The translations under genes and the position numbers were made by a program. This document shows positions 59,410-64,000 of a stretch of DNA of 64,000 nt, one piece after another; the first letter of the stretch is position 1, and each line of letters opens with the position of its first letter. This DNA comes from Acanthopleura granulata (taxonomy: Eukaryota > Mollusca > Polyplacophora > Chitonida > Chitonidae), in NCBI GenBank assembly GCA_016165875.1, contig JABBOT010000080.1, forward strand, positions 5,376,759 to 5,440,758, written 5' to 3'. The notes under the pieces are model-generated. The model was given only the letters and a program-made list of their open reading frames with translations. It did no database searches and was not told where the DNA came from.

Positions 59410-62400
59410 TTTGGTTTTTTTGTATCCTGCTACATAAACGCACACATAAATTCAGCTGTTCTTCCCAAGGATTTTGCAACTGTTCTAACACCGTAACGTG
59501 TAAAATAAGCTCTGTTCGTGATCTTATCTATGGCACACTTTGTTACACCCGCACAACAGCGCGGCACTGTGTCTTCAGATGTTAACACGTCACGTACGTG
59601 AAAAATCTATATAAGGATGGGGAAAAGATGGCACCTTACATTAGGAAAGAAAAGCAATGAGGATATGCAACACTTGTTGAACCTACAACACTGAGGAGAG
59701 GGAGAGAAGTATGGAGAAAAAAACAGCGGTTACATTCAACTAAAAATGCTAGCCACGGACATGACAGCTTTAATTGGTTCAAACTGATTCTCTTCCGGGT
59801 TCCATTTGGTTTACCCCCAAATTGAATGCCATCGACCTTTCTAACCGAATTTGTTTGAGTGATATCTGTCTACACGGGATGATAAGTCAAGGGTCTGATT
59901 TCTGTTTTGCCGGAAGCGCTCTTTCCGGGCTCCCCAGAGAGTCGATCAACCAACCCCGAGGAGCCCCCTAGGCTACACTGGATTAGTTTGGCTAACTATC
60001 CATTGTACCATCGTTCCAATTAGAAATGTAATCATCTTCACTGATACACACGGAGTAAATGGTGCCTGTTGGTATTTCTTACATTGTTTGGTGAAGGAAG
60101 AAAAACGTAAAGGAGACAGTAGTTCTTTGAATAGAGTGGGAGTAAAATTGTGTCATAGGTACTGGTTGTATATGAAATAGCTGAGATAACGGTTTTACTT
60201 GGCTTCCCCGTTGGCTCTCTGCACGTCCGTTTTTATACATAGACATAGAGGACAATTACAATGTATAACTGAGTGGAGAAAAGTGTTCTCTACCAAAATA
60301 AGTTATAAAGCTTTGTAGTTTACTGTGAAACCGACTTAAGTCTTGTTTTCCTGTTCCTCGAGACTGTCACGAGCTGTTGAAGAAAAGTCTGCAATGATGA
60401 TTATGCCATTCATTACTGGAGGTCCATTTGATTTGAACAGTAACAGGCCGTGTGGAAGTGACATCGAGTGTGTGTGAGGGAAGTCTTGTACCAGTAAGCA
60501 CGAGTTAACTGAACCTTTCATTAACACCGAGGTAAATCTTTGATCAGTCAAATGCGTCGATATTTTTTATTGTAATGCTGCCAAGAAAATAGCACAAAAT
60601 CAACAAGTAAATATAACAAAGATGGGACCAAACGTATTTATCCATGAATAATTAAAAATACATCCTACTCTTTAGAAGAAACACACACTAAGTGTACCCC
60701 AATCAACAACTGCGCCCTCACTCCAAACAACTGTTTCACCCACGCAACTAAGAAGAGTTTTATGAGGGGCTTTTTTTCTCCAACGACGCCTAGTTGGGAA
60801 TTGGAGAATGGCTGTGTTGGATCAGCGCGACGTGTACATGGTCTAGCCGGGTGCAAGGCAGCAGTCAATCTTTATTAAATCCTTGATAGTTCCCGAGTTC
60901 GTCACAAGACCAAAGAACGAAGGCAACATGATAAACCCTCTAAAATGCACGTATCATTAAAACAGACCAATAGAGGAACACTGAGGTACAGTCGATTCAA
61001 TCATTTGGGAACGTCTGGAGAACCTAAGCCCATATAAAAATGTCAAGGTGTTGTAATTTGGAAGCCACACTAGTTTTTTTACGCCTGAACTTTTGTCCAT
61101 AAAATGCGCACTTACCGGTGAATCTTGTAACAGGAGTCGGCTGGTATTTCGAGACCTTAAATAAAGTAGGTTGTAAAAGTGTTGTTATTATTTTCTGGGT
61201 TAAAATAACAAGTGATTGAAAACAATAAAACTATAAACCGTGCATAACAGCAGTTTGTTGATCACCGTTCGGTGAATCATAAAAATGAAATCGAGAATAT
61301 ATTTTAACAATAATTTCATTTGAGGAAACACAAAATTCTTCTCCATCTCGTGTTGTGTGTAGAACTGTTTGCTAAAAAAGTCACATAACAAGGCGTTTGG
61401 TCATCAAGTCATCTCCTCCTTCGCGCCAGAAAAGTCAAAAAACAATGATGACAGTTTCCGGAAAATTTCTCACTTTATACTGGAATGGCATCACTTATTA
61501 TCATGATGTATTATACAAACAAATATTGATTATCAAGTGACGAATGAGACATGGTTTTGATTTGTCTCATTTTGCGGCGAAAATAAGGGCGCTTCCCATA
61601 AAATGTTTTTGTTGACATCCCTTAATGTATTTGAAAGGAAAGTCTGATATCCACAGACCTGTTTACCGCGAAACTTTAAACTTGTGATGTGCACATGTAA
61701 GTTTGTTGACCAATTCGTTCAATGTGGCCATGTAAGTGTCGTTTGTTTTATGTAACTATAGAAATCTGAAAGTGTATGTCAATTTATAACAAAATTCTTT
61801 CAAAATTGTGAACAGCTGGTATTAATTTGATAGGGAGACAGTTATCACACTTGGCTTTGGTCGAAATTTTTAAACACAAATAATACTTCCGATAAGGTAA
61901 CTCCTATTGTTTAATAACGAGGTTGATGCACGTACTCCTTCACTTATTTTCAGAAAGCGTCGTGAGTCAGTTTTTTTCCCTTTTCTCGTAAATCACGTTG
62001 ATTTATGGCGTTTCAACCTGGGCAAGGAATTTACGAAAAAGCTATGGCAATTCTACTTCATAAAGTTTTGCGAATGTGGACTCAGTGCTTCTGGCTCAAT
62101 GACATGCAAAAACACAGAATCTAAGTGAAAGGGCAATTCTCAAAGCAGAGCTTGCATTTACCCTACTGCTGACAATATCATCAGTTGTCACGTTCATTTG
62201 GACACAAACATAATTATCATACCTCATGATGGTAACGCATATCAAGTGCGGATAGTGTTGGGAAATCATTACAATCATCATAATGTTCACATGAGGTGCT
62301 GAGAGGCTCGCGAGCATTGCTTTGCAATTTTAATGATGATTCTACTGGGACGCGGTCTTTTGCCACTGTCTGAAACCTACACTTCGCTTTCAGCAGATCC

Positions 62401-63960
62401 CTAAATCATTATGTTCTTCTCTTCTTCTCAATCTGGCAGCCTGATCTAACAATGCACACAAGGTGTGACTAGTTATACACTCAAAGTAATTATGGAACAC
62501 ATCTTTGAAATACACTCCTGCTGCATATCCTGATAAATAAAGGTACATGCGATGCATAAACCAAACGTTAGGGAAATATTTACTAATCCACAGTGGTCGA
62601 TTTTGATTGTTGTCTTTGCATAATACAGTGTGGGAGGCATCAATCTAATGTACAACTGGGTGGGTTCTCTTGCAGTGTTCTAAGCATGTCAAGAGACATG
62701 GTAGATATTGCTAGGACAGGTTACAATGTTGTCTAAGTAACAAAACATACCTCTCCTTAACCCTAGATTTAAGAATTCAGAACGCCTACATTACTGACAT
62801 TTTACTGAGAAATGACACACTTGAACAGTGCTTTATAGATCATTTAAGGCCACTTCATCCCTTTTATTTTAATATGATTTACTCACGGGATAAAATACAG
62901 TGTAATGTCCGATCCACCTTTATAAGGGAAAGTCGGATGACATCATACTTCACTTTCAGAAAAAAAAATCAATCATTCTTCCGGAAGAACATCTTTTTCA
63001 TCTGTAGAGATATATATCATTATTTAAATATTGAAAAAAATGATGACGAACATGTACGTGTGTTTGGACGTGTGTTTTACAAACCGAAGACCTTATTATA
63101 CCAATCTGAGTTTAAAAAATTCGTAAAATCAAAACAAAAAGTTCAAAGTACTATTTTCGATGTCATGAGATGATGATTATTCTACATACTTCAAATGCAT
63201 TTTACGTCTGGATATCTAATAGATTTGATTTAAAATCAAAGTTTGACATAAAAATGTAACATAGTAAGAGGCTAGGGTGACTTAACTTTTACCAATGACA
63301 TTTTACATTTCCGAAGTGATAATCAGCGGAATGATTTCTGATGCTGAGTCGGAATTGATAGCGCTACGATTAAGGGTGTGTGCGTGTTTAACAAATCAGT
63401 CCAATCTGAAGGACAGAATTCTGTTGATCTATCGTTCTTGCTTTAGATTTTAAAAGAACCCTTATTGCGACAGCATAGCTTCCGTATTTGTGACTAACGA
63501 AGCCTGAAGCTGGTGTGATACATATAATCGCTGGAAAAAAAACCTTAGAGATGTTCAGTGATGAAAAGAAAGTGACATGTGGCGTGTCAGGTTGACTGGT
63601 ATCAAGCAGATGATTAATAATGAAATATGTCTTCAATAATATTTCAGAAATGGGCAAAAAGCAGATGACCGAATCTCGTAAATTCCCACCACAGAAAATA
63701 CATCAGATTTTTGATAAACATCCTGATGCAGGGGCGTTGCCTTAACAAAACATTTAAAAGGCCTTCATATTTGATCCACCAAACTAGCAAGACACCGCGG
63801 ATACTGATTGATATATTTATTTGTTGTTTATTTCGCCACATAGAAGATTTTTTCATTCATTTCGTCTGTCTCCATCTTTCACGATGTTGGTCAGTTTAAT
63901 CTGTGTAGATAACCAGAGGAACCATGGCATACCAACGAACTTTGGCAAGTTACGACGTAC
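59410..63960. other. Anonymous sequence, no gene seen
   Basis: Short ORFs only. The longest (62874-63173, +, 99 codons, basic and aromatic-rich) has no motif I know, no copy in the window and no clear splice or promoter context. No SINE, LTR or unit block was found here. Confidence 0.5.
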
Positions 63961-63964
63961 CATT

Positions 63965-64000
63965 TAATTTGAGTTGGCTGGTGCTTACGCTGTACTCATG
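63965..64000 (-). mobile_element. SINE1, running off the window end
   Basis: ggctggtgcttacgctgtac, then tcatg, is the start of the SINE1 complement (family form ggtgttttacgccgtactca). Confidence 0.75.

Noticed and set aside
1..64000. CRISPR arrays, bacterial operons, rRNA
   Set aside because: No regularly spaced direct repeats with unique spacers, no long coding runs and no rRNA-like sequence; the window is eukaryotic.

Overview
The window looks like intergenic, repeat-rich eukaryotic DNA from a lophotrochozoan, most likely a mollusc. The reasons are high AT content, no long ORFs, exon-like islands with GT/AG borders, and many copies of tRNA-derived SINEs of the kind scattered through mollusc (and some brachiopod) genomes. 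I see no intact protein-coding gene, no rRNA and no bona fide tRNA gene. The species call is inference from repeat style only.

The dominant structure is an old array of segmental duplicates. A unit of roughly 5 kb, larger where later insertions occurred, recurs at least six times. Four copies are on the + strand: about 22.4-27.2 kb, 32.1-36.1 kb, 37.1-50.5 kb and 51.0-56.6 kb. Two are inverted: about 1.8-7.8 kb and 8.1-13.3 kb. The copies share ordered homologous blocks. Several blocks behave like exons: homologous peptides, conserved splice-like borders, a terminal exon that ends at the same place in three copies, then a block with AATAAA. Every copy also carries stops or frameshifts, so I read this as a decayed multi-copy gene family that I cannot name.

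Mobile elements sit on top of the array. There are about 17 copies of one SINE (here SINE1), 5 of a second (SINE2) and 3 tails of a third (SINE3). There is a solo LTR with a CATTG target duplication at 40.25-41.22 kb and a second LTR-like copy at 46.15-47.18 kb. A TTAA-flanked MITE lies at 49.64-50.14 kb. A broken Crypton-type tyrosine recombinase gene lies at 43.96-45.66 kb and is the only recognisable protein family. Paralogous unit copies give empty sites for the MITE, one SINE and the solo LTR, which orders these insertions after the duplications.

Layout: 0-1.8 kb mostly anonymous; 1.8-13.3 kb two inverted units; 13.3-18.8 kb anonymous except for a GACGAAA-rich block at 14.7-15.3 kb; 18.8-22.2 kb SINEs plus a near-identical 245-bp inverted pair; 22.4-56.6 kb four direct units with insertions; 56.6-64 kb anonymous with a few SINEs, one running off the end.
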